This document shows, one piece after another, positions 47,889 through 55,909 of a DNA stretch of 64,000 nt. This stretch comes from Hylemonella sp. (GTDB lineage: Bacteria > Pseudomonadota > Gammaproteobacteria > Burkholderiales > Burkholderiaceae_C), in NCBI GenBank assembly GCA_030680575.1, contig JAUXVI010000043.1, positions 31,623 to 95,622 on the forward strand, written 5' to 3'. The translations under genes and the position numbers were made by a program. Below the pieces are notes generated by a model. The model worked only from the letters and a program-made list of their open reading frames with translations. It was not told the origin of the DNA and did no database searches. How positions within the stretch are numbered: position 1 is the stretch's first letter; each line of letters starts with the position of its first letter.

Positions 47889-48479
47889 CTACCGCTCCAG
47901 CGGCAAAATGCGCAGCATTAGTTGACCATTCACATCGAGCCCGGTCTCAAGCGTTTGCAGCCGGTGGTTCACCGCCGCCACTGCCGGTCGCGGCGCCACG
48001 ATGTTCAGGCGCACGCCACTGGGATCTTGTTCATGCGTCACATTTGCCCCCAAGCCGCGCAGTTCATCCGCCAGCGCCTTCGCCGCATCCGCTGGCGCGG
48101 CAACGCGCCAAGTTGCCTCGGTTGCGCCAGCGCCGCGCAGTTGGGGCGCATCGTCGCGGCCGTATGGCCATTGCGACACCAATAGAACGCTGCAGATCGC
48201 GATGGCTGCCGCCCAGCCGTAGCGCGCTCGAAAGTGCGACTGGTTTGCCGCCGCAGGTGGGCGCAAAGGGGCTGGCGCGGATGCCGCCAAACGCTCAATT
48301 TGCGCCCAAGGCGGTGCAGGGCCCTCAACACGCGTGTCTAGCAAGGCCTCGCGCAGGCGTGCACCATCTCTACTCGCATCGCACGCGACTTCACGCCCGG
48401 CCACGCCGTCCAGCCAGGCCAGTGCCTCGGCACTTTGGGGTGGCGAGTCTGGGAGGGGGGGCGGCTCAGGAGCGGTCAT
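47889..48479 (-). CDS. Putative membrane anti-sigma factor
   Basis: 196 residues. A cytosolic part of about 100 residues (Pro-rich start, LAWLDGVAGREVACDASRDGARL) precedes one membrane helix (about 112-130, YGWAAAIAICSVLLVSQWPY). A periplasmic domain of about 65 residues follows (AADAAKALADELRGLGANVT-type helix and VRLNIVAPRPAVAAVNHRLQ). It is the gene directly after the ECF sigma factor and overlaps it by 14 bases. There is no zinc-finger motif and no FecR domain, so the anti-sigma call rests on position and topology. Confidence 0.68.
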   Translation of the reverse strand: MTAPEPPPLPDSPPQSAEALAWLDGVAGREVACDASRDGARLREALLDTRVEGPAPPWAQIERLAASAPAPLRPPAAANQSHFRARYGWAAAIAICSVLLVSQWPYGRDDAPQLRGAGATEATWRVAAPADAAKALADELRGLGANVTHEQDPSGVRLNIVAPRPAVAAVNHRLQTLETGLDVNGQLMLRILPLER

Positions 48480-49047
48480 CACAATCGGCAAGATACGGTT
48501 TGAGTTTGGCTCGGCACTGCGACAGGTACTCGGTTGCCGCGTGGGGCGTGCGCCCCAGAAACTCCGCCAACTCTGCAATGGACCAACCTTCGACTGCGGC
48601 GAGGTACAGCACCTGCGCTCGTTCGGGATGGTCCATGGCAAAGGTGGCAAAGCCACGGCGGATACTGTCGCACATGTCGTTGAGACGTGGGTCCTCCCCG
48701 TTTGTCAGGCTGTCCGGGTCAACCGGTTCGTCTGCCAGCCGAGCCAGCGGGTTGCTACGCAGGTGGGCCAACAGCACATTGCGGGCAATTGTCCAAAGCC
48801 AGGTTGAGAGTTTGCTGTCGCCCTTGAAGTTGGCCAGGCCGCGCAAAGCATTGACAAAGGCGTCTTGCGCCAGCTCGGTGGCAACGGCGTCGCCAACACC
48901 GCAGCGTCTGAAGTACCCCACCAGTTTTCGAAAATGAGAGCGGTAGAGCGCCTCTAACGCCTGTGCCGGTGTGTCCGCCATTGATGCTTCGACCTCGGCA
49001 CTGAGGTTTACGTCGATAGTGGCATCTAAGGCGGGGGAGGCGGACAT
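48466..49047 (-). CDS. ECF-type RNA polymerase sigma factor
   Basis: 193 residues from the first ATG. The sigma-2 region reads LEALYRSHFRKLVGYFRR with ELAQDAFVNALR and LSTWLWTIARNVLLAHLR. The sigma-4 region has LYLAAVEGWSIAELAEFLGRTPHAATEYLSQCRAKL. The ATG at 48981 (start MADTPAQALEALY), with GAGG 11 bases upstream, may be the true start, because the first 22 residues are not conserved-looking and the ATG at 49047 has no ribosome site. It should direct its own operon and perhaps the divergent protease genes. The start is 22 bases from that of the CHAT gene. Confidence 0.88.
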   Translation of the reverse strand: MSASPALDATIDVNLSAEVEASMADTPAQALEALYRSHFRKLVGYFRRCGVGDAVATELAQDAFVNALRGLANFKGDSKLSTWLWTIARNVLLAHLRSNPLARLADEPVDPDSLTNGEDPRLNDMCDSIRRGFATFAMDHPERAQVLYLAAVEGWSIAELAEFLGRTPHAATEYLSQCRAKLKPYLADCDDRS

Positions 49048-49069
49048 TTTGGGGAGTAGAGTGCGGGGG

Positions 49070-52042
49070 ATGATAACAAAGCGTTACATGGGGCTTGGCC
49101 TTCGGCGCGTCCGCTGCTGCGGCGTTTTGTTGGCTTGCGTCGGTGCGGCGGGCGCTGCCCTGGCTTCGGTGGCGGAGGCTGAGGTCAAAGTCGTTCGCGA
49201 AGCCATAGGGCGGGCGAGCCATGTCATGTACGCCTCAGTCGAACAGACTGGGCCGATCAACGACGTAGCGTGCCTGCGCGAGCTGGAGCCGGTGCGGGTG
49301 TTGGCCCTTGACATCGACGAAACACGTCGCGATTTCGTCTACTACTACGCGCTGTGCAAGTTTGCAGAAGGCGCCCCTGACAGGGCGGGTTTGACCGAAC
49401 CGGAGTTCCGCGCCTGGTACGAACAAGTCTTGCGCGCGCGGCGCTTGCCGCCAACGCATCCGGGCGGTGGCTGGGTTGATCTCAAGTCTGAACACGACTA
49501 CCTGCGTCTGGGCCAAATCTTGGGTCTCTCGGACGAAGTGGAGGCGCGGTTTCACACCGTGTTGCGTGAGCGGATCGCGCGCGCCACGGCTCAGCCGCCC
49601 GACGCAGTCGCCAACGACGAACTGTTGGCGTTTGCGAAGGCCTCTTTGGGCTCGTGGCAGTTCCAGGCGCAGGTGGTACGTACTCAGCAAGTGCTGGAGC
49701 AAGGCCTGGGCGCCAGCCATCGTGCGTCGCTGGTGTTGCTGCGCGCGGCAGCCTATCACGAGCGCTATCTGGGGCGTGCCCAGCAGGCCCTGGCCTACAT
49801 AGCCCGTGCTGCCGAACTGACTCAGTTGCATCACCCGCAAGACAGCCTGTTGCAGGCACACATGGCGACTGAATGGGCCGCTTGTCTGTCGAGTGCAGGA
49901 CGCACTGCCGAGGCGATCCCGAAACTGTTGCAGGCGCGGGAGTTCTTCGAAGGCCAACAACCGGTGCAATGGAGCAACATCGTCCGTACCAACTACAACC
50001 TGGCTGGCATCGCGCTGGACATTGGTGACTACGACGGGGCCATCGGGTACGCGCAGCGATCAATTGGCTATATCAACCGTTCCAACGACGAGCTGTTGAC
50101 CAAGTACGAGATCGTTGTTCCGGCCACCATCACGGAGGTTGCCAAGCTGAGCCAAGGTGACGTCGGCGCAGCCGAGCGCTTGAAAGCCGCCCTACAGATT
50201 CCACTCGGCCCAGAGATGCACATTGGTTCCCAAGCCTTCGCCCTGGTGCGCGACGCATTGCGGCGCAACGACGCCGAAATGCTCAAATGGGCCACCGCGT
50301 TCACAGATCGGCACATTCACCTTTTCCGCGCGCCATTGCAAGCCGAAAGCGCCTTGCGCCCGCTCATGCAGGCTTGGCAAGAGGCAGGTGTCGCCTTGGC
50401 TGATCCCAAGGTACGCGAGCCTTTGGAGCGTGCCTTGACCATCGGCCTGGGCGGCCGCAACCCGGCCACCGCCGCGTTGACGCAATTCAGCATGGCGCGC
50501 CACTTGTCCGCCACCAACCCCGGTGCCGCCATCTGGCTCTACAAGCGCGCAGGCAACCTGTTGCAGCAAATTCGCCAGGGCTTGCCATCCGACGATCAAG
50601 ACCTGTACCGCAGTTGGCTCGCCAACTACGAGGATGAGCTTCGCACCTTTACCGCCTTGTTGATCGACGAAGGGCGCCTGCCCGAGGCTGAGCAGGTGTT
50701 GAGCTTGCTGCGTGACGAAGAATTGTTTGAGTACACCCGCCGCTCCAAGGCGCGCCGCAGCGGGGCCACGTCGGCTTTGTCGTTCACACCCGCCGAGCAA
50801 GCCGCCAACCCAGCCCTTGACCAATTGGCCCAGGAGGCCGAGCTCGCCGCACGTGCCGCGCATGCGCGCCTGGACGCGCTGCGCCGAGTTGAGTTGCGGA
50901 CCACGTACCGCGATAGCGACGCCGAGGAGAGCGTGAAAGCCATCCAAGCCCGCCTGCATGACTTACTGGATACTGCCGTGCCAGTGCCTGCCCCTGGTAG
51001 CCGCGCTGAGCCAGCGTCAGAAGCGGGCGCGGTCGGCGTGCCGCGCCACACTGCGCGCCTGACTTACCTGCTTGGCCGCGACAGCCTGGACATCATCGTG
51101 GGCGTGGGACGCGGGAGTTTTCGCCACCGTGTGGCGGTCAAGGCTGCGGAGTTGCACCATCAAATTCAGGCCGCACGTGGCGCGCTGGCCAACTCGCAGG
51201 TGGAGCCGTCGGTGCCTCTTCAACAACTGTGGGCGTGGCTGATCGAACCGGTGCTGCCGCGCCTGCGGCAAGCCAAAGTGCAGCGCCTGCTGCTGGTGCC
51301 GGACGGCGCCTTGCGCTACCTGCCGTTTGCCGCGCTGTTTGATGGCAAGCGTTATCTGGTGCAACAGTTTGCCCTGCAAACGCTGCTGACTGGCGCGCGG
51401 CAAGCAGCGTTGCCAATACCTGCGCGGCCTGACCTGCGCGGCACATCCGTGCTGGCGGTCGGGCGCACCGTGGGTGATGGGGAGCACAGCGCCTTGCCCG
51501 GTGTGGCGCGGGAGTTGTCCGCCATTCGCATGCCGCAAAGCCGCGTGCTGGTGGACGAGGCCTTCACGTCGGCCAGCCTGCGCGAGGGCTTGCAGCGCAG
51601 GCCAGGCATCGTACATGTTGCCAGCCATTTTGTGCTGGACCCGGCGGGCGAAGACAAGTCTTACCTGCTGCTGGGCAATGGCCAGCGCCTGAGCTTGTCG
51701 GAACTCAAATTGCTGCCTTGGAGTGGCGTGCGGCTGGCCTTGCTTTCGGCGTGCGACAGCGCGGTGTCCCTGGGCAAGGGCGACGGGCGTGAGTGGATGG
51801 GTTTTGCCGCCAGCTTGAGCGGCGCTGGCGTCAGCGATGTCATGGCCACCCTGTGGCGCATTGATGACGCGGCCACCGCAAGCTGGATGAACGGGTTTTA
51901 CGGCCAACTCCGAGCTGCCACGACCGCGCAGCCCAGCTCGGCCACGCTGGCGCATGCACAGCGCGCTTGGTTGCAACGCTATCGCGGAGGCAACTTGGCG
52001 CACCCGCACTATTGGGCGGCATTTGTATGGCTGACAACGTGA
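49070..52042 (+). CDS. Exported TPR-CHAT protease-like protein
   Basis: 990 residues. A signal sequence (Arg-rich start, CCGVLLACVGAAGAALA) precedes a long helical region with TPR-like repeats (clear around 240-360, YHERYLGRAQQALAYIARAA, WAACLSSAGRTAEAIPKLLQ). A coiled segment follows around 600-650, and then a CHAT domain from about 680 to the end. The catalytic dyad is readable: His853 in HVASHFVLD and Cys895 in LLSACDSAV, with DGALRYLPFAALFDG before them. CHAT proteases are caspase relatives (clan CD). The LLAC sequence could also be a lipobox. Overlaps the caspase gene by 16 bases. Confidence 0.87.
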   Translation: MITKRYMGLGLRRVRCCGVLLACVGAAGAALASVAEAEVKVVREAIGRASHVMYASVEQTGPINDVACLRELEPVRVLALDIDETRRDFVYYYALCKFAEGAPDRAGLTEPEFRAWYEQVLRARRLPPTHPGGGWVDLKSEHDYLRLGQILGLSDEVEARFHTVLRERIARATAQPPDAVANDELLAFAKASLGSWQFQAQVVRTQQVLEQGLGASHRASLVLLRAAAYHERYLGRAQQALAYIARAAELTQLHHPQDSLLQAHMATEWAACLSSAGRTAEAIPKLLQAREFFEGQQPVQWSNIVRTNYNLAGIALDIGDYDGAIGYAQRSIGYINRSNDELLTKYEIVVPATITEVAKLSQGDVGAAERLKAALQIPLGPEMHIGSQAFALVRDALRRNDAEMLKWATAFTDRHIHLFRAPLQAESALRPLMQAWQEAGVALADPKVREPLERALTIGLGGRNPATAALTQFSMARHLSATNPGAAIWLYKRAGNLLQQIRQGLPSDDQDLYRSWLANYEDELRTFTALLIDEGRLPEAEQVLSLLRDEELFEYTRRSKARRSGATSALSFTPAEQAANPALDQLAQEAELAARAAHARLDALRRVELRTTYRDSDAEESVKAIQARLHDLLDTAVPVPAPGSRAEPASEAGAVGVPRHTARLTYLLGRDSLDIIVGVGRGSFRHRVAVKAAELHHQIQAARGALANSQVEPSVPLQQLWAWLIEPVLPRLRQAKVQRLLLVPDGALRYLPFAALFDGKRYLVQQFALQTLLTGARQAALPIPARPDLRGTSVLAVGRTVGDGEHSALPGVARELSAIRMPQSRVLVDEAFTSASLREGLQRRPGIVHVASHFVLDPAGEDKSYLLLGNGQRLSLSELKLLPWSGVRLALLSACDSAVSLGKGDGREWMGFAASLSGAGVSDVMATLWRIDDAATASWMNGFYGQLRAATTAQPSSATLAHAQRAWLQRYRGGNLAHPHYWAAFVWLTT

Positions 52043-53019
52043 ACACTGGTGTGCCGGCGAGTTGGCTGCGGCGCGCGCCGCTGGTGTTGGCCATGTTGTT
52101 CACATGGTTCGGCGCGGCCCACGCAGCCGACTACGCCCTGCTGATTGGCGTGGCCGACTATCCCAACCTGCCGCGCCGCCTGTGGTTGCAGGGACCGATC
52201 AACGATGTGGGTTTGGTGCGCGGCGCATTGCTTGAAAAGGGCTTCGCGGCGGAGCACATTCAAACCCTTACCTCTCGCGCCGGGCCAACCGTGGAGCCAA
52301 CACGCCACAACATCGTGCGGGCCTTTGCCGCCATGCGCAATCGGGTTCAGCCTGGCGACCGCGTGTTCTTCTACTTGGCCGGCCACGGCAGCCAGCAACC
52401 TCAGCCCCTCGAACATCCCGGTCGGCCAACCGAGGCCGATGGCTTGGACGAAGTGTTCCTGCCCGCAGACGTGCGCCAATGGGACGGCAGCGGGGCAAAG
52501 GCAGCAATTCCCAATGCGTTGCTGGACGACGAAATTGGCGAATGGATGGACGCGCTGGTGGACGCCGGCGCCACGGTGTGGGGTGTGTTTGACGCCTGCC
52601 ACGCCGGTGGCATTGCGCGCGGCGGCCGTCCGCGTGGCCGTGGCATCAGTGCGTCGGACCTTGGCTTGCCGATAGCAGCGCACGCTGCCAGCTCACGCCA
52701 GAAGCAGCTTGGCGGTCAAGAAACCACAGGCGGCGCAGCCACTGCCCGGGCGTTTGGCAGCGCCAGGCTGGATGGCCGCAGCCTCGCCTTCGCCGCCCGC
52801 AGCCATGAGCTGACCGGCGAAGAGTGGCTACCGCGTGGCGCACCGCTGGCCAAAGCGCGCCGACACGGGGTGTTCACTTTCCATTTTGTGCGTGCCTTGC
52901 GCGCTGGCGCGCTCACCACATCGGAATTGCAACACGCAGTTGGCGCCGGATATGCCGCCGAGAGCCGCATGAGCCCGGTGCCGCAATGGTTGGGCCGCAA
53001 GGAATCTACTTGGCCGTGA
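52027..53019 (+). CDS. Exported caspase-like protease (peptidase C14)
   Basis: 330 residues. A signal peptide (APLVLAMLFTWFGAAHA) with cleavage before ADYALLIGVADYP, the start of the caspase fold. The catalytic His120 is in FFYLAGHGSQ and Cys191 in WGVFDACHAGG, spaced as in metacaspases and orthocaspases. The last 140 residues are a variable region with RSHELTGEEWLP and GVFTFHFVRAL, the small-subunit-like part. It starts inside the end of the CHAT gene, so the two are translated together. It probably cleaves after Arg or Lys like other bacterial caspase homologues, which is inference. Confidence 0.88.
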   Translation: MADNVNTGVPASWLRRAPLVLAMLFTWFGAAHAADYALLIGVADYPNLPRRLWLQGPINDVGLVRGALLEKGFAAEHIQTLTSRAGPTVEPTRHNIVRAFAAMRNRVQPGDRVFFYLAGHGSQQPQPLEHPGRPTEADGLDEVFLPADVRQWDGSGAKAAIPNALLDDEIGEWMDALVDAGATVWGVFDACHAGGIARGGRPRGRGISASDLGLPIAAHAASSRQKQLGGQETTGGAATARAFGSARLDGRSLAFAARSHELTGEEWLPRGAPLAKARRHGVFTFHFVRALRAGALTTSELQHAVGAGYAAESRMSPVPQWLGRKESTWP

Positions 53020-53068
53020 GCAGGGGTTCGGGGACTATTTGTCTCAAAGCTGACGCCCTTGCCAGGGC

Positions 53069-53318
53069 TCATGCGTTTGCCGTTTCCAGAAACGCTGCGG
53101 GCGTCAGAATCGGCACGCCCTGCCAAGGGTGCAAAACCAGCAAGTCGGCGTCGCTGCTGATTAGTGCGTCGGCATCGCAGGCCTGAACCAACGCCAGGAA
53201 CATGTTGTCCTTCGGGTCGCGGCAAGGCGGTGCCAGGTTCAACTCAATGGCCTCGGACCCGCAGCGCGGCACTGACCAAGGTGCTGGTGTCAAACACCAC
53301 GCGCCGCAAGTGGCTCAC
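53069..53318 (-). pseudogene. PIN-domain toxin with internal deletion and frameshift
   Basis: The gene would begin with GTG at 53318, overlapping the antitoxin stop (GTGA). It reads RRVVFDTSTLVSAALR, the normal N-terminal PIN strand with the first catalytic Asp, then hits a stop after VRGH. In another frame the C-terminal part resumes as AIELNLAPPCRDPKDNMFL and ISSDADLLVLHPW, the usual PIN end. The middle of about 70 residues, including further acidic active-site positions, is missing. The toxin RNase is therefore dead while the antitoxin gene is intact. Confidence 0.8.
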
Positions 53319-53590
53319 CGAGGCGCCTTCACCATGCGCACCACGTCTTCGTCGGTCAGGTCCGCAGCGGCGGGCAGGGCGCTCAAGGCGGCACGCTGGC
53401 TCCATGCCTCAAATTCAGCCACCGCTTTGCTGCGTCTGCCGCGTGCAATGGTCAGTTCTTGCATGTCCTGTGGCGACACGATGAACGCTGCCGTGCGCCC
53501 ATGCCGCGTGATGGTGACTGGCTCCCGTTGCACGGTATCAAGCAACTGGCCAAAACGGTTTTGAGCTTCTACTGAAGTGACGGTGATCAT
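53315..53590 (-). CDS. Phd/YefM-family antitoxin
   Basis: 91 residues. The Phd/YefM fold is clear at the start (MITVTSVEAQNRFGQLLDTV, then VTITRHGRTAAFIVSPQDMQEL). The C-terminal tail (LTDEDVVRMVKAPR) would wrap the toxin. It normally neutralises a PIN-domain RNase and represses its own operon. Its partner downstream is a deleted pseudogene, so this is an orphan antitoxin that may still act as a repressor. Confidence 0.88.
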   Translation of the reverse strand: MITVTSVEAQNRFGQLLDTVQREPVTITRHGRTAAFIVSPQDMQELTIARGRRSKAVAEFEAWSQRAALSALPAAADLTDEDVVRMVKAPR

Positions 53591-53643
53591 GGCATCTCCA
53601 AACTGGTTGAGGGTAGAGCGGTAGGTTTGTCAGGAGAGATCTG

Positions 53644-53672
53644 AATATAGCTATGTTGTACAGTATAGCTAA
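53644..53672 (-). promoter_or_regulatory. Promoter and operator of the Phd-type antitoxin gene
   Basis: On the minus strand TATATT (53644-53649) and TTAGCT (53667-53672) are 17 bases apart, a plausible -10/-35 pair. Two copies of TATAGCTA (53646-53653 and 53664-53671, 18-base period), each holding the palindrome TAGCTA, overlay both boxes and look like the binding sites of a self-repressing antitoxin. Confidence 0.55.
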
Positions 53673-53784
53673 CACATGGGTTCATGACGACAGTCGCTCA
53701 CCTGGTGAATGGGTCTGCTGTTTCATGCCGCAGTTGGACGGAGTAGACTTCTGCTTTGTGGAATACTGAACAGGAGATCGCAGT

Positions 53785-53982
53785 ATGAGCGCAGTTCTAT
53801 CCCCTATCGTCTCTGAGTTCGAGACCGAGGAACAAGAAGCCAGCTACACGGCATGGCTTAAGGCCAAGGTGCAGGCTAGTCTTGATGACACGCGCCCCAG
53901 TGTGCCCCACGACCAAGTGATGGCGGAGATGGAAGCCATCATTGCCGAAGCGGAGAAAAAGCGGAACTCTTCGCAGGCATGA
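53785..53982 (+). CDS. RelB/ParD-like antitoxin
   Basis: 65 residues, acidic and helical: SEFETEEQEASYTAWLKAKV, then VPHDQVMAEMEAIIAEAEKK. This is the short stability-determinant type of antitoxin that precedes RelE/ParE toxins and lacks a large DNA-binding domain. The stop overlaps the toxin start (ATGA). An AGGAGA ribosome site precedes the ATG. Confidence 0.85.
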   Translation: MSAVLSPIVSEFETEEQEASYTAWLKAKVQASLDDTRPSVPHDQVMAEMEAIIAEAEKKRNSSQA

Positions 53983-54263
53983 CCCTTCCCATCGTTTGGC
54001 GCTCCAGTGCGCGCGGTGATTTGGCGCAGATCATCAAATACGTGGCAGACGTAAACCCGCCAGCGGCTCGGCGCCTCCGCAATCGCCTGATGGCATCCGT
54101 GCTCCCGGTATCGGAGCATCCATACCTTTTCCGACAAAGCGAGTCGTCTCCCGGCCTGCGTGAAATCGTGGCGCACCCCAACTACATCGTCCTATACCGG
54201 GTCACCGCGACGTGTATCGAGGTGGTGAACGTCGCTCACGCCAGACGCCAGTTTCCTGAGTAG
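53979..54263 (+). CDS. RelE/ParE-family toxin
   Basis: 94 residues with the RelE/ParE fold: IVWRSSARGDLAQIIKYVAD, RLRNRLMASVLPVSEHPYLF, GLREIVAHPNYIVLYRV and VVNVAHARRQFP. The C-terminal RRQFP block and the GLREI strand are family marks. ParE-type members poison gyrase, RelE types cut ribosome-bound mRNA; the motifs here (AHPNYIVLYRV, HARRQFP) lean to ParE. The gene is intact and coupled to its antitoxin. Confidence 0.88.
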   Translation: MTLPIVWRSSARGDLAQIIKYVADVNPPAARRLRNRLMASVLPVSEHPYLFRQSESSPGLREIVAHPNYIVLYRVTATCIEVVNVAHARRQFPE

Positions 54264-54374
54264 CCGAGAACGTTGGCTCGTTTTCGGCCAGAGCGTCATC
54301 GCGAAATTCGCACAATGTCGGTTTGCGTTGCAACGACGTGTCGGCGCGTGCCATCCATTGCATGTGGTGCCACC

Positions 54375-54403
54375 TTGAAATTCATTCGTTTTCTATTCAT
54401 AAT
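54375..54403 (+). promoter_or_regulatory. Promoter of the yjjJ-like gene
   Basis: TTGAAA (54375-54380) and CATAAT (54398-54403) are 17 bases apart, each one mismatch from the sigma-70 consensus. Just downstream an imperfect inverted repeat (CGATTGTT and AACAAATCG, about 54413-54435) could be an operator for the gene product's own winged helix. Confidence 0.6.
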
Positions 54404-54469
54404 TGACGCAAGCGATTGTTTTTCAATAACAAATCGTGCAGTTCATCCATTCACAAGAACCCCTGCCGC

Positions 54470-55795
54470 ATGGCTTCAAGTACGTCGCATCAGCAGTCCC
54501 TGACTGACTACCTGGAAGGCCGAGGCGCTTCGACTTCAGCCGACATCCAGTCGGCGTTCAAGGTCAGTCAACCCACCGCTTCGCGGCTCATCGCCGCCGT
54601 GCCAGGCCAGATCGTGGCGCTTGGGCGTGGGCGCAGTACGCGCTATGCAGTACCCCAGCCGCTTCGGGGCGCGGCCGCCTCGCAGCCGATCTGGTTGATT
54701 GATGGCGCAGGGCAAGCGCAGCGTGTCGGCACACTGACCTTGCTTGCCAAGATGCAGGTCCACATAGAGGCCGACGGCATCGACGAGCTCTTTCAGGCTG
54801 CGCTGCCTTGGTATCTGGCGCCATTGCGCGCGCAAGGATTCCTGGGGCGGTTATTGGCACAGAAACTGGCTGCTGATGCTGTTCCGCCCAACCCGGAAAC
54901 ATGGAATGTCAAGGAGATGTTGTTTGCCGCCCTGCACCTGCACGATGCACCGGGCAGTCTTTTGCTGGGCGATGGCAGTCTGATATCGACGCACGCCGCC
55001 CCAGTTGTCCCTTTGAGCGGAGCCGCCTTGGGCGCAACGCTGGACGCGCTATCGGGCGATGTCGCTCGCACCTTGCCAGCCGGATCATCAGCGGGCGGCG
55101 AACAGCCCAAGTTCTTGGTGACCGACGAGGTGGGGGAGCACTTCATCGTCAAGTTCTCCCCACCGCGCGGCACGCCATTCGGAGAGCGCTGGAACGACCT
55201 GTTGCATGCGGAGGCACTGTGCGCACTGGTGCTGGCGCGCCATGGCCACGAAGTTGCCCAGTGCCAGGTGGTGGAAAGCGATGCCAGAACCTATCTGCTG
55301 AGCAAGCGCTTTGACCGCGAAGGGCGCCTGGGCCGCAGCCACGCCGTGGCCATCGGCGCAGCGCACGCCGGTTTTGTGGCGGGTCCCTACGTCAACTGGG
55401 CTGCCACCGCAGAGGCACTGGCGCGCCAAGGCCGGTTGACTGTGCAAGATGCCCAGCGGGTGCAATTTCTCCTGCAATTCGGCCGATTGACTGGCAACAC
55501 GGACATGCACTCGGGCAATGTCAGCCTGTTCGCAGAGGGCGCCGCGCTTAGCGACATTGCCAAAGGCCGATTCCGACTGGCCCCCGTTTACGACATGCTC
55601 CCGATGCGCTGGCGACCCGACCCAACCACGGGCTCGTTGGACTACAGCCCGTTCACGCCGGATGATCGCTTGGCGGACGCGGCGGTGCGGCTTGCGGCGC
55701 AAGAGTTCTGGTCTGCGCTGTCGGCGCATCCGGCGGTCAGCGTGGCGATGAGGGTTGTGGCGGGGGAGATGGCTGGGCGGGTGGCCCAGTTTTAA
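54470..55795 (+). CDS. yjjJ: HipA-family kinase with N-terminal winged helix, YjjJ-like
   Basis: 441 residues, the length of E. coli YjjJ (HipH). A winged-helix part (SLTDYLEGRGASTSADIQSAFKVSQPTASRLI) is fused in front of a HipA kinase. In the kinase are AGGEQPKF near residue 207, the ATP Lys in HFIVKFSPP, the catalytic GNTDMHSGN near 341-349 and YDMLPMRW near 377. HipA kinases phosphorylate an aminoacyl-tRNA synthetase or related target and cause growth arrest; here DNA-binding and kinase are in one chain, so no separate HipB is needed. The ATG at 54470 was preferred over an odd upstream leader. Confidence 0.88.
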   Translation: MASSTSHQQSLTDYLEGRGASTSADIQSAFKVSQPTASRLIAAVPGQIVALGRGRSTRYAVPQPLRGAAASQPIWLIDGAGQAQRVGTLTLLAKMQVHIEADGIDELFQAALPWYLAPLRAQGFLGRLLAQKLAADAVPPNPETWNVKEMLFAALHLHDAPGSLLLGDGSLISTHAAPVVPLSGAALGATLDALSGDVARTLPAGSSAGGEQPKFLVTDEVGEHFIVKFSPPRGTPFGERWNDLLHAEALCALVLARHGHEVAQCQVVESDARTYLLSKRFDREGRLGRSHAVAIGAAHAGFVAGPYVNWAATAEALARQGRLTVQDAQRVQFLLQFGRLTGNTDMHSGNVSLFAEGAALSDIAKGRFRLAPVYDMLPMRWRPDPTTGSLDYSPFTPDDRLADAAVRLAAQEFWSALSAHPAVSVAMRVVAGEMAGRVAQF

Positions 55796-55819
55796 ACTTG
55801 AGCCGTTGTATGGCGCCGG

Positions 55820-55909
55820 GTTGAAATGCGCGGTCGGAACGACCAGAGCGGTTCTTGGCTTGCCGAAATCGCGTTGCATGGCGATGACCAGGCAGTCACC
55901 TCGAATCAT
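55820..55909 (-). pseudogene. MazF-type toxin, N-terminal remnant
   Basis: From the ATG at 55909 the frame reads MIRGDCLVIAMQRDFGKPRT followed by ALVVPTAHFN, the first two strands of a MazF/PemK endoribonuclease. After about 30 residues the similarity stops, and the rest (about 75 residues) is absent where the convergent yjjJ gene ends at 55795. The ATG overlaps the stop of the MazE-like remnant (ATGA), so a former antitoxin-toxin operon was cut here. Confidence 0.72.

Noticed and set aside
49070..53019. Cytosolic abortive-infection system of the TPR-CHAT/Craspase type
   Set aside because: Both proteins start with signal sequences, and no Cas7-11 or nucleic-acid sensor gene is present.
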